Counted from the first letter of the stretch, positions 14,876 to 24,460 are shown. The stretch: 64,000 bases of DNA from Gammaproteobacteria bacterium UBA7449 (GCA_002477465.1 DLPV01000023.1:39602-103601); one strand, 5' to 3'. Program-made: numbers and translations. Notes: generated by a model from the letters alone, not told the origin.

Positions 14876-17134
14876 GTGCTTCCTACTTTATTACTCTTTA
14901 ATTCGCTCAGGCGAAATCGACGCCTTGCGGCCTGCGCACTGGCTATGGGTTTGTTTGGGTGCCTTTCCATCACACCGGCACTCGCCCAGTCGCGGTTTGA
15001 GATTCCTCGAATAACGGCAGCCCCTACTATCGATGGTGAGGTGCAGAGCAGTGAATGGCAGCAAGCCCTATCTATACAGATCAATATTGAGACTGAACCG
15101 GGTGAGAACACAGCCGCCCCGGTGGCAACCGAAGGGCTAGTCATGGAGGACGGTGAAACGCTATATGTTGCGTTTATCGCCCAGGACCCTGACCCAGACC
15201 AGATTCGCGCATTTTATCGCGACCGCGACCTGCTCTGGGACGATGACTGGGTTGCTGTGATACTGGACACCTTTAATGACGAGCGCCGAGCCTTCGAGTT
15301 TTATACCAACCCAGTTGGTGTCCAGGCAGATGATATTTGGGACGACGTGAATCAGCGCGCAGACGAAGCCTGGAATGCAATCTGGGATAGCGCAGGCCAA
15401 ATTACCGATTTTGGGTACACGGTAGAGATGGCTATACCACTCAAGCAATTGCGCTTCACGCCCCAGCAAGGCTCGCAAACCTGGGGCATCAACCTGCGGC
15501 GCTATTACCCACGCGATCGCGAGACACAGCTTTCAGACATCCCGATAGATCGAAACGTCTCGTGCTACCTGTGTCAGGTAGCAAAAGCCAGCGGCTTTGC
15601 TGAGCTGGAACCCAGCATGAACCTGATTCTCATTCCCACTCTAGTCGCCGCTGCCAACGAGACCCGCGATCCGGCTAACGGAGAATGGATTGGTGGAGAC
15701 GTCGATCCCCAGGCCAGTTTCGATGTGCGCTGGGGAATTACGCAAGACACTTATCTAAACGCTACCATTAATCCAGATTTTTCCCAGGTAGAAGCGGACG
15801 TGGCTCAACTGGATATTAACCAGACTTTTAGCCTGTTCTTCCCTGAGCGACGCACATTCTTTCTCGACGGTGCTGATTACTTCGACACTTTCCGTAATCT
15901 GGTTTACACCCGCAATATCGCTAACCCGGACTACGGCGCCAAGATTACCGGCAAGAATGGACCCCACACATTCGGCATATTGGCCGCAAATGATGAGACC
16001 ACCAGCTTTATCATCCCGCGCAGCCTGAGCTCACGCATTGCCAGCCTGGGTGAGCAGAAGAGCGACGTGGCTATCGCGCGCTACCGCTATGACATTTTCC
16101 AGAATTCGACTGTAGGCGCCCTGGTAACAAACCGGGAAGGTGATGGTTATAGCAACCGGGTAAGCAGCCTTGATGCAACCCTGCGCCCCACTGAGCAGGA
16201 CACAATCTACATCCAGGCCATGCACTCCGAATCGGAGTATCCCCTGCAAATCCAGGAACGTTTCAACCAGGCAGCAGATCTCAGCGATTCCAGCACGGTC
16301 ATCGAATACCAGCATAACGATAGAAATTGGGACTGGCGCTTCGGTCACTACGACTGGGGCGAAGACTTCAGGGCCGACCTCGGTTTTATCAATCGCGTGG
16401 ACTACATCTACCAGGTTGCCACGGTCGGACATACCTGGTGGTGGGGTGGCGACAGCTTCTTCAATCGCATTCGTTTCGCCGCAGACTATGATCGCACTGA
16501 GGATCAATCAGGTTTGTTGCTGGAAGAAGAAACCGAGTTTTTCCTCAACATGAATGGACCGCTTCAGTCCTCGCTGTTTGGCTTGTTTGGCGGCAGCAAG
16601 ACTTACTGGAATGGCCAATATTTTGATGAGCAGTTCAACAATCTAAACCTCAGTTTCGTGCCCCTGCCAAACCTGCAAATAGGCATCAATATGCGGGTCG
16701 AGGACGTGGTGGATTTTGCCAATACCCGGCTCGGGCACTCCCGACGCTTTCGCCCCGAAATCCGCTATCAGTTCGGGCGCCACCTGCAGCTGGACCTGGA
16801 GCACACAATCCAGAACTTTGACGTGGATGGAGGCCGCCTGTTTACGGCGAACCTGACCAACTTCCGAACGACGTATCAGTTTAATAACCGCAGTTTCCTG
16901 CGCGTCATCGTGCAGTTGGATGACCGCGAACGGAATCAGGACCTCTACACATTCCCAGTGGATAGTGTTAATAAAGAGCTGACCACCCAACTCCTTTACA
17001 GCTATCGGGTCAATGCGGCCACGCGCTTCTTCGTGGGCTACTCAGATGCGGGCTTTCAGGACGACAGCCAGGACTCAATCTACCGGACCAACCGCAGCTT
17101 TTTCGCCAAGTTCAGCTACGCCTGGCAGCCCTAA
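14876..17134 (+). CDS. DUF5916 outer-membrane protein with CBM9-like domain
   Basis: A 752-residue exported protein. After a signal peptide (about 1-38, ending ALAQ) comes a carbohydrate-binding-family-9-like domain (about 40-230): the opening IPRITAAPTIDGEVQSSEWQ and DDWVAVILDTFNDERRAFEF are characteristic. The C-terminal part (about 270-752) is rich in alternating strands and ends with aromatic FAKFSYAWQP, as in an outer-membrane beta-barrel; this matches DUF5916. Its ligand is unknown. The start is GTG 14876 (no ATG in frame before the signal peptide). It follows the redoxin terminator and is probably transcribed alone. Confidence 0.8.
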   Translation: MLPTLLLFNSLRRNRRLAACALAMGLFGCLSITPALAQSRFEIPRITAAPTIDGEVQSSEWQQALSIQINIETEPGENTAAPVATEGLVMEDGETLYVAFIAQDPDPDQIRAFYRDRDLLWDDDWVAVILDTFNDERRAFEFYTNPVGVQADDIWDDVNQRADEAWNAIWDSAGQITDFGYTVEMAIPLKQLRFTPQQGSQTWGINLRRYYPRDRETQLSDIPIDRNVSCYLCQVAKASGFAELEPSMNLILIPTLVAAANETRDPANGEWIGGDVDPQASFDVRWGITQDTYLNATINPDFSQVEADVAQLDINQTFSLFFPERRTFFLDGADYFDTFRNLVYTRNIANPDYGAKITGKNGPHTFGILAANDETTSFIIPRSLSSRIASLGEQKSDVAIARYRYDIFQNSTVGALVTNREGDGYSNRVSSLDATLRPTEQDTIYIQAMHSESEYPLQIQERFNQAADLSDSSTVIEYQHNDRNWDWRFGHYDWGEDFRADLGFINRVDYIYQVATVGHTWWWGGDSFFNRIRFAADYDRTEDQSGLLLEEETEFFLNMNGPLQSSLFGLFGGSKTYWNGQYFDEQFNNLNLSFVPLPNLQIGINMRVEDVVDFANTRLGHSRRFRPEIRYQFGRHLQLDLEHTIQNFDVDGGRLFTANLTNFRTTYQFNNRSFLRVIVQLDDRERNQDLYTFPVDSVNKELTTQLLYSYRVNAATRFFVGYSDAGFQDDSQDSIYRTNRSFFAKFSYAWQP

Positions 17135-17229
17135 GCCAGCCCACTCATTTCGTGAAAGCAATTTGCAGTTTTTACTGAACTTTGTGCAAACCTCTTCGTC
17201 TGCCCACCGTCCGAGTTAATAAGAAGTTA

Positions 17230-17511
17230 TTGCGGACCTTGAGGCAAACACCATCATCCAATCGCTGAATAATCTGTCTAACGTGGACACTGAGCCGAGT
17301 CAGCTTGCCATGCGGCGCCGTCCGGGCGCTGGGTGACACTGATCTGGGCTCGGCAGTAGATCCGGTTTATACCGCCTACCGCGATAACGACAATGAACTG
17401 GTACGTCGAAGCGTGGTTCGCGTCCTGAGACGGCTGGAAGAATTCCCTGGCGCCCAGGACGCCATGCTTGAAATCCTGGACGACCGCCTGAACCAGGCAG
17501 ACACGCAGTGA
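17230..17511 (+). pseudogene. Frameshifted HEAT-repeat fragment
   Basis: Two frames together give HEAT-repeat-like helices. The first reads IADLEANTIIQSLNNLSNVD up to MRRRPGAG and stops at about 17336. A shift near 17310-17320 continues as AVRALGDTDLGSAVDPVYTAY, then LVRRSVVRVLRRLEEFPGAQ and stops at 17511. The pattern of paired amphipathic helices with a conserved RALGD turn fits HEAT/PBS repeats. The start is not clear and there is no downstream part. It is probably a decaying remnant of a longer repeat protein. The 500-base gap 17135-17634 holds only this and a weak GGGC/GCCC hairpin near 17597-17616. Confidence 0.5.
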
Positions 17512-17634
17512 AGCCATGGAAGTCCCGCAAGACCTCGTGTTCTGACTAGCCCAACAGTCAAGCCCAAAGCTGTCATTGGCGTCGAGGGGCGGGTAAAATG
17601 CCCGTTCTTTTTGACCGACCAGAAGTAGGCAGCT

Positions 17635-18723
17635 TTGGGACAACGTACCCCCCTCTATCAGAAACATTTGGACGCAGGCGCAAAAATCGTCGATTTCGCG
17701 GGCTGGGATATGCCCATCAATTATGGATCTCAGATCGAAGAACATAATCAGGTCCGCACCGCGGCCGGTGTCTTCGATGTCTCGCACATGACCGTGGTCG
17801 ACGTAGCGGGTAATGACGCCTGTGACTATTTACGGCATTTGCTGGCCAATGATGTTGCCAAGCTCGACGAAGCGGGCCGAGCGCTCTACAGCGCGATGCT
17901 CAAACCTGACGGCGGCGTTATTGATGACCTGATCGTCTATCGCACGAGTTTCGGCTATCGCGTAGTCGTGAACTGTGCGACCCGGGATAAAGACCTGGCC
18001 TGGATGCAGGAACAGACCACGGGTTTTGAGGTGACAGTGAATGAGCGGCCGGAGCTGGCGATACTTGCCGTCCATGGCCCCCTCTCGCTTGAAAAGGTCA
18101 TTGGTCTGCTGGATGCGAACAAAGCTGAAACCGTGGGCACGCTGAAAAATTTCCGCGGCGCGGAGCTGGGAGACTGGTTCATTGCGCGCACCGGCTACAC
18201 CGGCGAAAAAGGCCTGGAATTCATTTTGCCGGCTGCCGACGCGCCTGCCCTCTGGAATCAACTCCTGGCAGTAGACGTCAAGCCAGTTGGACTCGGCGCC
18301 AGGGATACCCTGCGGCTCGAGGCCGGCATGAATCTCTATGGTCAGGATATGGATGAAACCACCTCACCAATTGTGTCAAACATGGCCCAGACCATTGCCT
18401 GGGAACCAGACGACCGCGATTTCATTGGCCGAGAGGCCGTTACCGAACAGCTAAATCAGCAGGGACAGGGCGCGCTGCCAGCATTAACCGGTCTGGTTCT
18501 GGAGGAACGTGGCGTGCTGCGTGCCGGCCAGAAAGTGATCACTGACCAGGGCGAAGGCGTCATCACCAGCGGCAGCTTTTCGCCCACATTGAAGCATTCA
18601 ATCGCATTAGCTAGAATCCCGATAAATAGCACTTCCTGCGAGGTTGAGCTGCGAGGCAAGCCTACTCCCGTGAGAATCGTGCAGCCCAATTTCGTGCGCT
18701 TCGGCAAGAAAGTATTCGAATAA
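17635..18723 (+). CDS. gcvT: Glycine cleavage system T protein (aminomethyltransferase)
   Basis: A 362-residue protein that aligns with E. coli GcvT along its length: QRTPLYQKHLDAGAKIVDFA, FDVSHMTVVDV, LLANDVAKLD, GGVIDDLIVY, RTGYTGEKGLEF, GLGARDTLRLEAGMNLYGQD and GVITSGSFSPTLKHSIALA. It transfers the methylene group from the aminomethyl-lipoyl arm of GcvH to tetrahydrofolate and releases ammonia. The start is TTG 17635, fixed by homology. gcvH follows after 46 bases and gcvP after that, so the three form one operon. I saw no glycine riboswitch upstream. Confidence 0.97.
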   Translation: MGQRTPLYQKHLDAGAKIVDFAGWDMPINYGSQIEEHNQVRTAAGVFDVSHMTVVDVAGNDACDYLRHLLANDVAKLDEAGRALYSAMLKPDGGVIDDLIVYRTSFGYRVVVNCATRDKDLAWMQEQTTGFEVTVNERPELAILAVHGPLSLEKVIGLLDANKAETVGTLKNFRGAELGDWFIARTGYTGEKGLEFILPAADAPALWNQLLAVDVKPVGLGARDTLRLEAGMNLYGQDMDETTSPIVSNMAQTIAWEPDDRDFIGREAVTEQLNQQGQGALPALTGLVLEERGVLRAGQKVITDQGEGVITSGSFSPTLKHSIALARIPINSTSCEVELRGKPTPVRIVQPNFVRFGKKVFE

Positions 18724-18769
18724 TCCGGCACACTGTCACAGCAGGCGCCCCATTTCAGAGGACTCCCCA

Positions 18770-19159
18770 TTGAGCAAAATCATCGATGATCTAAAGTACG
18801 CTGCATCCCATGAGTGGGTCAGTGTTGATGACAACGGCATTGCCACCGTCGGCATCAGCGATCACGCCCAGGAAGCACTCGGGGACATCGTATTTGTAGA
18901 ATTACCGGAGCCCGGCACCACAGTGAACGCCAAAGACGAGGTATCAGTGGTTGAATCTGTGAAGGCTGCTTCGGACGTATACAGTCCAGTATCAGGCGAA
19001 ATCACCGAAATCAACGAAGCATTACTGGACGCGCCAGAAACCGTTAACGCCAGCCCCTACGACAACGGCTGGTTCTTCAAAATCGCCATCAGCGAAGAAG
19101 CCGATCTCGATGAGCTGATGGATGCCGAAGCCTATTCGGATCATTGCGACGACGATTAG
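18770..19159 (+). CDS. gcvH: Glycine cleavage system H protein (lipoyl carrier)
   Basis: A 129-residue lipoyl-domain protein. The attachment site is VVESVKAASDVYSPVSG with lipoyl Lys65. ASHEWV near the start and GDIVFVELPEPG are family-specific. It shuttles the aminomethyl group from GcvP to GcvT. The start is TTG 18770 preceded by AGAGGA; no ATG is available in frame near it. It lies between gcvT and gcvP. Confidence 0.97.
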   Translation: MSKIIDDLKYAASHEWVSVDDNGIATVGISDHAQEALGDIVFVELPEPGTTVNAKDEVSVVESVKAASDVYSPVSGEITEINEALLDAPETVNASPYDNGWFFKIAISEEADLDELMDAEAYSDHCDDD

Positions 19160-19200
19160 CGAGCAAGCGCCGCAAAACCGTCCTAATGTAGAACTTTTGT

Positions 19201-19225
19201 GTGGATCAGGCGCAGTCTGATCCAC
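19201..19225 (+). other. Hairpin between gcvH and gcvP
   Basis: A perfect 9-bp inverted repeat, GTGGATCAG (19201-19209) and CTGATCCAC (19217-19225), with a 7-base loop, lies in the 95-base gcvH-gcvP spacer, 30 bases before the gcvP start. No T run follows, so it is not a clear terminator. It may stabilise the upstream mRNA or adjust the H-to-P protein ratio. Confidence 0.5.
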
Positions 19226-19254
19226 CTTACCTATTGCTAGAGTGAAGCGAATAA

Positions 19255-22203
19255 ATGTCTACCAAACAAGACTCTCTTCTATCAAATTCCAAAGCCGTGC
19301 GAAGCCTCGAATCCCTGCAACACCGGGGTGAATTTATCGAGCGCCACATAGGCCCGGATCAAGCTGGTATCCAGAGCATGCTTGATGAACTTGGGCTGGA
19401 ATCACTGGACCGGCTAATTGAAAAGACTGTGCCTGCTGCCATCGCGCTAAATCGGGCCCTCGATCTGCCGGCAGCGATGAATGAAGAGACTGCGCTGGCA
19501 AAGTTAAAAGCAATGGCCGGTAGTAATCAGTCGTCACGCTCATTTATCGGGCTTGGTTACTACGACACCTACACCCCCAATGTCATTCTTCGTAACGTGT
19601 TAGAAAACCCGGGCTGGTATACCGCCTACACGCCATACCAGCCAGAGATTTCTCAGGGCCGCCTGGAAAGCCTGTTGAACTACCAGCAGATGGTGCTGGA
19701 TCTTACTGCCATGGAGCTCGCCAATGCCTCTCTACTTGACGAAGCTACCGCAGCAGCGGAAGGCATGGCGCTCGCCAAGCGTGTGAGCAAGAATCGAAAC
19801 GCCAACAAGTTTTTTGTGGATGCCGGCTGCTTCCCACAGACTATCGATGTGATTAAGACCCGGGCCGAGAACTTCGGCTTTGAACTGGTAATCGGTGGTT
19901 TTGATCAGGTCGACAAATCTGAACTGTTCGGCGCCATATTCCAATACCCTTCAATGCTGGGCGACGTTACGGATCTCAGCGAGGCTGTCGAGCAACTGCA
20001 TAGCCATAAGGCAATCGCAATCGTAGCGGCTGACTTGATGAGTCTCACCCTGCTCAAGCCGCCAGGCGAAATGGGCGCCGACGTCGTGCTCGGCAGCACG
20101 CAACGGTTCGGCGTACCCATGGGTTATGGTGGGCCGCACGCGGCCTATTTCGCAACCCGTGATGATTACAAGCGTGCAGTTCCTGGTCGCATCATTGGCG
20201 TTTCAAAAGACGCCCGCGATAAACAAGCCTACCGCATGGCACTGCAGACCCGTGAACAACATATCCGGCGCGAGAAGGCTAACAGCAATATCTGTACCGC
20301 TCAGGTGCTACTTGCCAATATTGCTGCATTTTACGCCATGTACCACGGCCCAACCGGATTGCGCCGTATCGCCAGCCGCATTCACCGGCTTACTCAAATT
20401 CTTGCTATTGGCCTGCAGAGTAAAGGCATCAAACTTGATAACGAAACCTATTTCGACACGCTGACGCTTGCAGTTTCTGAAGACGAAGCCATGCAAATCG
20501 TAGAACGTGCAGGAGCAGCCAATATCAATCTACGGCTGGATCGAATCGCCAGTCATCAGACCATAGGTGTCAGCCTGGACGAATGTACAAGCGAAGCAGA
20601 AATCGCAGCGCTGTGGCAGGTTATTATCGGCAAAGAAAGTGCCTCACTTTCGGTAGCCTACATAGACAAACAGATAGAAACCGGTGCCGTGGGGTCAGTT
20701 GTCCCAACTAAGCTTGAGCGCAAAACTGCCTATATGACCCACCCTGTATTCAACCGCTTTCATAGCGAAACGGACATGATGCGTTACCTCAAGCGGCTCG
20801 AAAATAAGGATATTTCACTTACCCATTCCATGATTGCGCTGGGTTCATGCACCATGAAACTGAATGCAGCTGCCGAAATGATTCCAGTGACGTGGCCAGA
20901 TTTTTCCAAACCGCATCCCTTTACGCCAGTTGACCAGATGCAGGGCTACCAGAAAATGATCCAGGAGCTGGAGCATATGCTGGAAGAGATTACCGGTTTT
21001 GATGCCGTCAGTATGCAGCCCAACTCCGGCGCCCAGGGTGAATACGCTGGCCTGCTGGCGATTCGAAAATACCTCGACGGTAGCGGCGAGACGCAGCGCA
21101 ATATTTGCCTGATTCCCACTTCGGCGCACGGTACTAACCCTGCAAGTGCCCAGATGATTGGCATGAAAGTCGTGCTGGTTGCCTGCGATGACGACGGCAA
21201 CATTGATATTGCAGACCTCAGGTCCAAGGCCGAAGAGCACAGTGAAGCGCTGGCGGCACTGATGATCACATACCCCTCCACCCACGGCGTCTTCGAAGAA
21301 GCGGTGAAAGACATCTGTCAGGTGATTCATGATCTCGGTGGCCAGGTTTACATGGATGGTGCAAATTTAAACGCTCAGGTGGGTGTAGCCAAGCCAGCAG
21401 AGATTGGCGCCGACGTCTCTCACGTCAACCTGCACAAGACATTCTGTATTCCTCACGGTGGCGGTGGCCCAGGCATGGGTCCAATAGGTGTGAAAGCACA
21501 TCTTGCGCCCTACCTAGCGAATCACGCCTTGATTGAGTTGGAAGGTCCTAAACCGGGTAACAGCGCTGTTTCGGCTGCGCCTTGGGGTAGCAGTGGCATT
21601 TTACCTATTTCATGGATGTACATAACCATGATGGGTGCCGAAGGTTTGCTGGAAGCTACGCAAGTCGCAATTCTAAACGCGAACTATATAGCGGCCAAGC
21701 TGGCCCCTCATTATCCCGTGCTCTATACCGGTCGCGGCGGCATGGTTGCCCATGAATGTATTATTGATACGCGTCCACTGAAACAGGCCTCTGGCATCAC
21801 CGAAGAAGATATCGCGAAGCGCCTCATGGACTATGGTTTCCATGCACCAACCATGTCATTCCCCGTTGCTGGGACCTTGATGATCGAGCCGACGGAAAGT
21901 GAGTCTAAAGAAGAGCTGGATAAGTTCATCGCGGCGATGATCAAGATTCGCGAAGAAATTGCGCAGGTGGAGTCGGGTCAGCTGGATGCAGAGAACAATC
22001 CGCTGAAACACGCTCCCCATACTATCGAGGATTTACTAGATGATACTTGGGAGCGGCCTTACACCAAGGCTCAAGGTGCTTATCCGATGGGTGGGAACAT
22101 TGACTCGAAGTATTGGCCAAGCGTCAATCGAATCGATAACGTCTATGGTGACAGGAACCTATTCTGCGCCTGCCCGGCATTAGAAAGCTACGAAGAAGCT
22201 TAG
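19255..22203 (+). CDS. gcvP: Glycine dehydrogenase (decarboxylating), P protein
   Basis: A 982-residue single-chain P protein, the usual length in gammaproteobacteria. It has an N-terminal half resembling the GcvPA subunit (FIERHIGPDQAGIQSMLDEL, YTPYQPEISQGRLESLLNYQ) and a C-terminal half resembling GcvPB. The PLP-binding Lys728 lies in HVNLHKTFCIPHGGGGPGMG. It decarboxylates glycine and loads the aminomethyl group onto lipoyl-GcvH. It is the last gene of the gcvTHP operon, and its stop codon overlaps the end of the convergent gene by four bases. Confidence 0.97.
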   Translation: MSTKQDSLLSNSKAVRSLESLQHRGEFIERHIGPDQAGIQSMLDELGLESLDRLIEKTVPAAIALNRALDLPAAMNEETALAKLKAMAGSNQSSRSFIGLGYYDTYTPNVILRNVLENPGWYTAYTPYQPEISQGRLESLLNYQQMVLDLTAMELANASLLDEATAAAEGMALAKRVSKNRNANKFFVDAGCFPQTIDVIKTRAENFGFELVIGGFDQVDKSELFGAIFQYPSMLGDVTDLSEAVEQLHSHKAIAIVAADLMSLTLLKPPGEMGADVVLGSTQRFGVPMGYGGPHAAYFATRDDYKRAVPGRIIGVSKDARDKQAYRMALQTREQHIRREKANSNICTAQVLLANIAAFYAMYHGPTGLRRIASRIHRLTQILAIGLQSKGIKLDNETYFDTLTLAVSEDEAMQIVERAGAANINLRLDRIASHQTIGVSLDECTSEAEIAALWQVIIGKESASLSVAYIDKQIETGAVGSVVPTKLERKTAYMTHPVFNRFHSETDMMRYLKRLENKDISLTHSMIALGSCTMKLNAAAEMIPVTWPDFSKPHPFTPVDQMQGYQKMIQELEHMLEEITGFDAVSMQPNSGAQGEYAGLLAIRKYLDGSGETQRNICLIPTSAHGTNPASAQMIGMKVVLVACDDDGNIDIADLRSKAEEHSEALAALMITYPSTHGVFEEAVKDICQVIHDLGGQVYMDGANLNAQVGVAKPAEIGADVSHVNLHKTFCIPHGGGGPGMGPIGVKAHLAPYLANHALIELEGPKPGNSAVSAAPWGSSGILPISWMYITMMGAEGLLEATQVAILNANYIAAKLAPHYPVLYTGRGGMVAHECIIDTRPLKQASGITEEDIAKRLMDYGFHAPTMSFPVAGTLMIEPTESESKEELDKFIAAMIKIREEIAQVESGQLDAENNPLKHAPHTIEDLLDDTWERPYTKAQGAYPMGGNIDSKYWPSVNRIDNVYGDRNLFCACPALESYEEA

Positions 22204-23417
22204 CTCTTATTGTCTATGTGCGAGTTGCGCATCTTGCGCAACTTTTCCATTTGAGTCTGAATATTTTCCAGCCGCTCGTTGATTGCCCGTTTCGTAGCAA
22301 TTATCTCTTCGTCCGGGGCCTCTTTGAATTCCTTGAAAGAATTAAAAAGTCTCGCTTCTTCTTTTAGCTGTTTTTCCCTGAAAGACTTGTAGCCCCTGAC
22401 CTGTCGTCTGACGGCCAAACCGGGAACCAATACAATAGAGACGGCGAGTGTATAAGGTAGGCCCAACCAGAGCATGAACAGCACCTGGCCGTAACCTTTA
22501 TACAAATAGCTCCATTCCACATTGACCAGAAAGACAGATACCAGAACCCCTACAGCACCAATCAGTGAAGCAAAGAACCAAAGCGTGTCTCCCAGGGATC
22601 CTATGCCGCCTGATCCGTCTGGGTTGTCTGGATTAAGAGAATATTGAATATGGGGGGCGAAGCGCAGATGCAGTGCAATCACTGAAATAATTGATAGCAA
22701 GCCCATGCCGGCAAAGAATCCCGACAAAAAGAAGCCAACGTAGATCATAGCGAGAGCGGGCACCGAGCCGCGTAAATCAGTCGGTACTCCTAGCAGGTGC
22801 CCGACGGAAATATTCAGCGTGGCAAAACCTGGCGGCAAGTCAGTGAATGTGAGCAAGGATGATTTGCTGCTATTCAGGCGACGACGAAACTGGGCAAAGT
22901 CGAATGATTCAAGCAGCAGTTGGGTTCGGCTGCTATAACGCTTCTCGCCGAAGGCCTGCGAGAGATTCCGCTGAAATATCTCACCGGGCGCTTTTTGCAG
23001 TAGCACATATTGCCTCGTGTCTGGCGACTCATAGTTAGCAAAAACATTTGTGCCATAGATAAAATCACCGGCGTGAATACTGGCCACCAGCCGCGGCCGC
23101 TGGTCCTCGGCATCTAACCGAGACAGTTCTGTTTGCTGGGCAAATTCGAAGCGCGCAACATGCTTTTGTAACTGCGCACTGCCTTGCGGCTGATTTCGAT
23201 ATCGCTCAACTCTGGACAAGTAGGCTGCATTCGCCTTAAGAATTTTCAGGCAACGACTTTGAGGTTCGTGCAGACACTGCGATAGGGTAGCAAGCAATAG
23301 TGCAAAGGCACGCTCACGCTCGGCGCGATCAGTATGAGTCGATTGAGTCTGGATGGAGCCGCGCTGGAAAATCACGGGCGCACCTACACTCATCCTTGAG
23401 TGGTGCAGAGATATCAT
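22200..23417 (-). CDS. Fusion-like protein: LpxL-like acyltransferase half plus membrane domain
   Basis: A 405-residue protein I can only partly place. The N-terminal half (about 30-215) has VERYRNQPQGS, then LVASIHAGDFIYGTN and LLTFTDLPPGFATL, with the order of elements seen in LpxL-like lysophospholipid acyltransferases (their HFGNWE and later proline-rich segment), but the catalytic H-x4-D/E reads H-A-G-D-F. The C-terminal half has about four membrane segments (about 220-245, 275-300, 315-345) around a conserved-looking SLNPDNPDGSGGIGSLG loop, then a basic coiled tail. The loop resembles membrane proteins of unknown function. It is convergent with gcvP and overlaps it by 4 bases. It could be an unusual envelope acyltransferase or a non-enzymatic derivative. 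Confidence 0.5.
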   Translation of the reverse strand: MISLHHSRMSVGAPVIFQRGSIQTQSTHTDRAERERAFALLLATLSQCLHEPQSRCLKILKANAAYLSRVERYRNQPQGSAQLQKHVARFEFAQQTELSRLDAEDQRPRLVASIHAGDFIYGTNVFANYESPDTRQYVLLQKAPGEIFQRNLSQAFGEKRYSSRTQLLLESFDFAQFRRRLNSSKSSLLTFTDLPPGFATLNISVGHLLGVPTDLRGSVPALAMIYVGFFLSGFFAGMGLLSIISVIALHLRFAPHIQYSLNPDNPDGSGGIGSLGDTLWFFASLIGAVGVLVSVFLVNVEWSYLYKGYGQVLFMLWLGLPYTLAVSIVLVPGLAVRRQVRGYKSFREKQLKEEARLFNSFKEFKEAPDEEIIATKRAINERLENIQTQMEKLRKMRNSHIDNKS

Positions 23418-23513
23418 CGCTGAGCGTTATCCTTATCATGGCAGCAATGTAAAAATAGGTCCGTAGAGGGACAAAAATCAGTCTAGGTCAAAAACTGGCA
23501 TTTCGCCAGTTTA

Positions 23514-23840
23514 TTACTTTGGCTTAACTTTGACCACAGTGCCGCTCACACTCACCATCATCATACCGCCTTTCTGGCCCACCACTTCATAGTCAATATC
23601 TATACCCACGACCGCGTTAGCGCCCATGGCTCTGGCATGGTATTCAACTTCCTGAAAAGCAATATCCCGGGCTTTACCTAGCTCGTCTTCGTAGGCACCT
23701 GCTCGACCGCCGACAATATCTCTAACGGCACCAAAAAGATCCTTGAAAATGTTTGCGCCTAGAATTGCCTCGCCGACAACGACGCCGAGATATTCTTCGA
23801 TTTCTCGGCCCTGCAGTGTGTGCGTAGTTGAACGAATCAT
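23514..23840 (-). CDS. YbjQ/UPF0145 family protein
   Basis: A 108-residue protein matching the YbjQ family along its length: the start with TTHTLQGREIEEYLGVVVGE, then EVEYHARAMGANAVVGIDIDYE, and the end MVSVSGTVVKV. The fold is a small alpha/beta oligomer sometimes named a heavy-metal-binding domain. No metal-binding cysteines are present. Its cellular role is not established. It has about 100 bases on its upstream side with no clear operator. Confidence 0.9.
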   Translation of the reverse strand: MIRSTTHTLQGREIEEYLGVVVGEAILGANIFKDLFGAVRDIVGGRAGAYEDELGKARDIAFQEVEYHARAMGANAVVGIDIDYEVVGQKGGMMMVSVSGTVVKVKPK

Positions 23841-23908
23841 ATGCTTTTCTCCTGGCTGTAATTGAGAAAGATCGAGTAATAAAAATTCCTAATCAAGGGA
23901 TAACTGCT

Positions 23909-24316
23909 TCAGGTCGCTGACGATACGATGAGTATCCACACACCCAGAACTGAAACATTACCAATGCCAAACATCACCAGCCTATGCATCACATTGTTAT
24001 AGCCAAGATGGATACAGGTGTGAATGACGCGTGCTGCGACAAATCCCCAGGCCAGTATCACCGGTGCGGGGTCGGTCATTTCCATTGCGATGTACAGAAT
24101 ACCCGCGCCATAGAATAGCACCGGCACCTCGAACAGGTTGGCAAAATGTCGGTTAGTTTTCTGAACCATGTCAGGAATTTCTTCGCCCTGAAACATGGAA
24201 TAATAGCTCAGCGAAACGTCACCCTTGCGCACTGATGCCACTCGCTCGCGGAGCGTGAATAGCAAGATCACGAATGTAAGCAGGATCAAAAAAATAACGG
24301 ATAAAGCATTTGTCAT
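23909..24316 (-). CDS. MAPEG family membrane protein
   Basis: A 135-residue protein with four predicted membrane helices and the MAPEG layout: NRHFANLFEVPVLFYGAGIL in the second helix region and AARVIHTCIHLGYNNVMHR (the RxxHxxxxLxxN type signature) in the third. Family members are glutathione- or lipid-linked membrane enzymes; the substrate here is unknown. It lies 68 bases upstream of, and on the same strand as, the YbjQ gene. Confidence 0.82.
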   Translation of the reverse strand: MTNALSVIFLILLTFVILLFTLRERVASVRKGDVSLSYYSMFQGEEIPDMVQKTNRHFANLFEVPVLFYGAGILYIAMEMTDPAPVILAWGFVAARVIHTCIHLGYNNVMHRLVMFGIGNVSVLGVWILIVSSAT

Positions 24317-24433
24317 TCCTTTTCTCGGGTAGCAGTCCGGAGATGACTATTCCCAGGTAACTGTTTATTTGGCCTGGCAAGCAACGCTTCCCGCGTGGCA
24401 TGTAGGACTCAGAGCAGTATAATTCGCCCTCGC

Positions 24434-24460
24434 CAGACAAAACAGACAAAACAGACAATA
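24434..24460 (+). repeat. Three tandem copies of a 9-base unit upstream of pepQ
   Basis: CAGACAAAA occurs twice exactly and a third time as CAGACAATA, back to back. It lies 36 bases upstream of the chosen pepQ start. A 9-base unit keeps helical phase poorly, so slipped-strand duplication is as likely as an operator. Confidence 0.6.

Noticed and set aside
17520..17634. Glycine riboswitch upstream of gcvT
   Set aside because: The conserved aptamer core was not found in either copy form, and the stretch is too short for the usual tandem aptamer.
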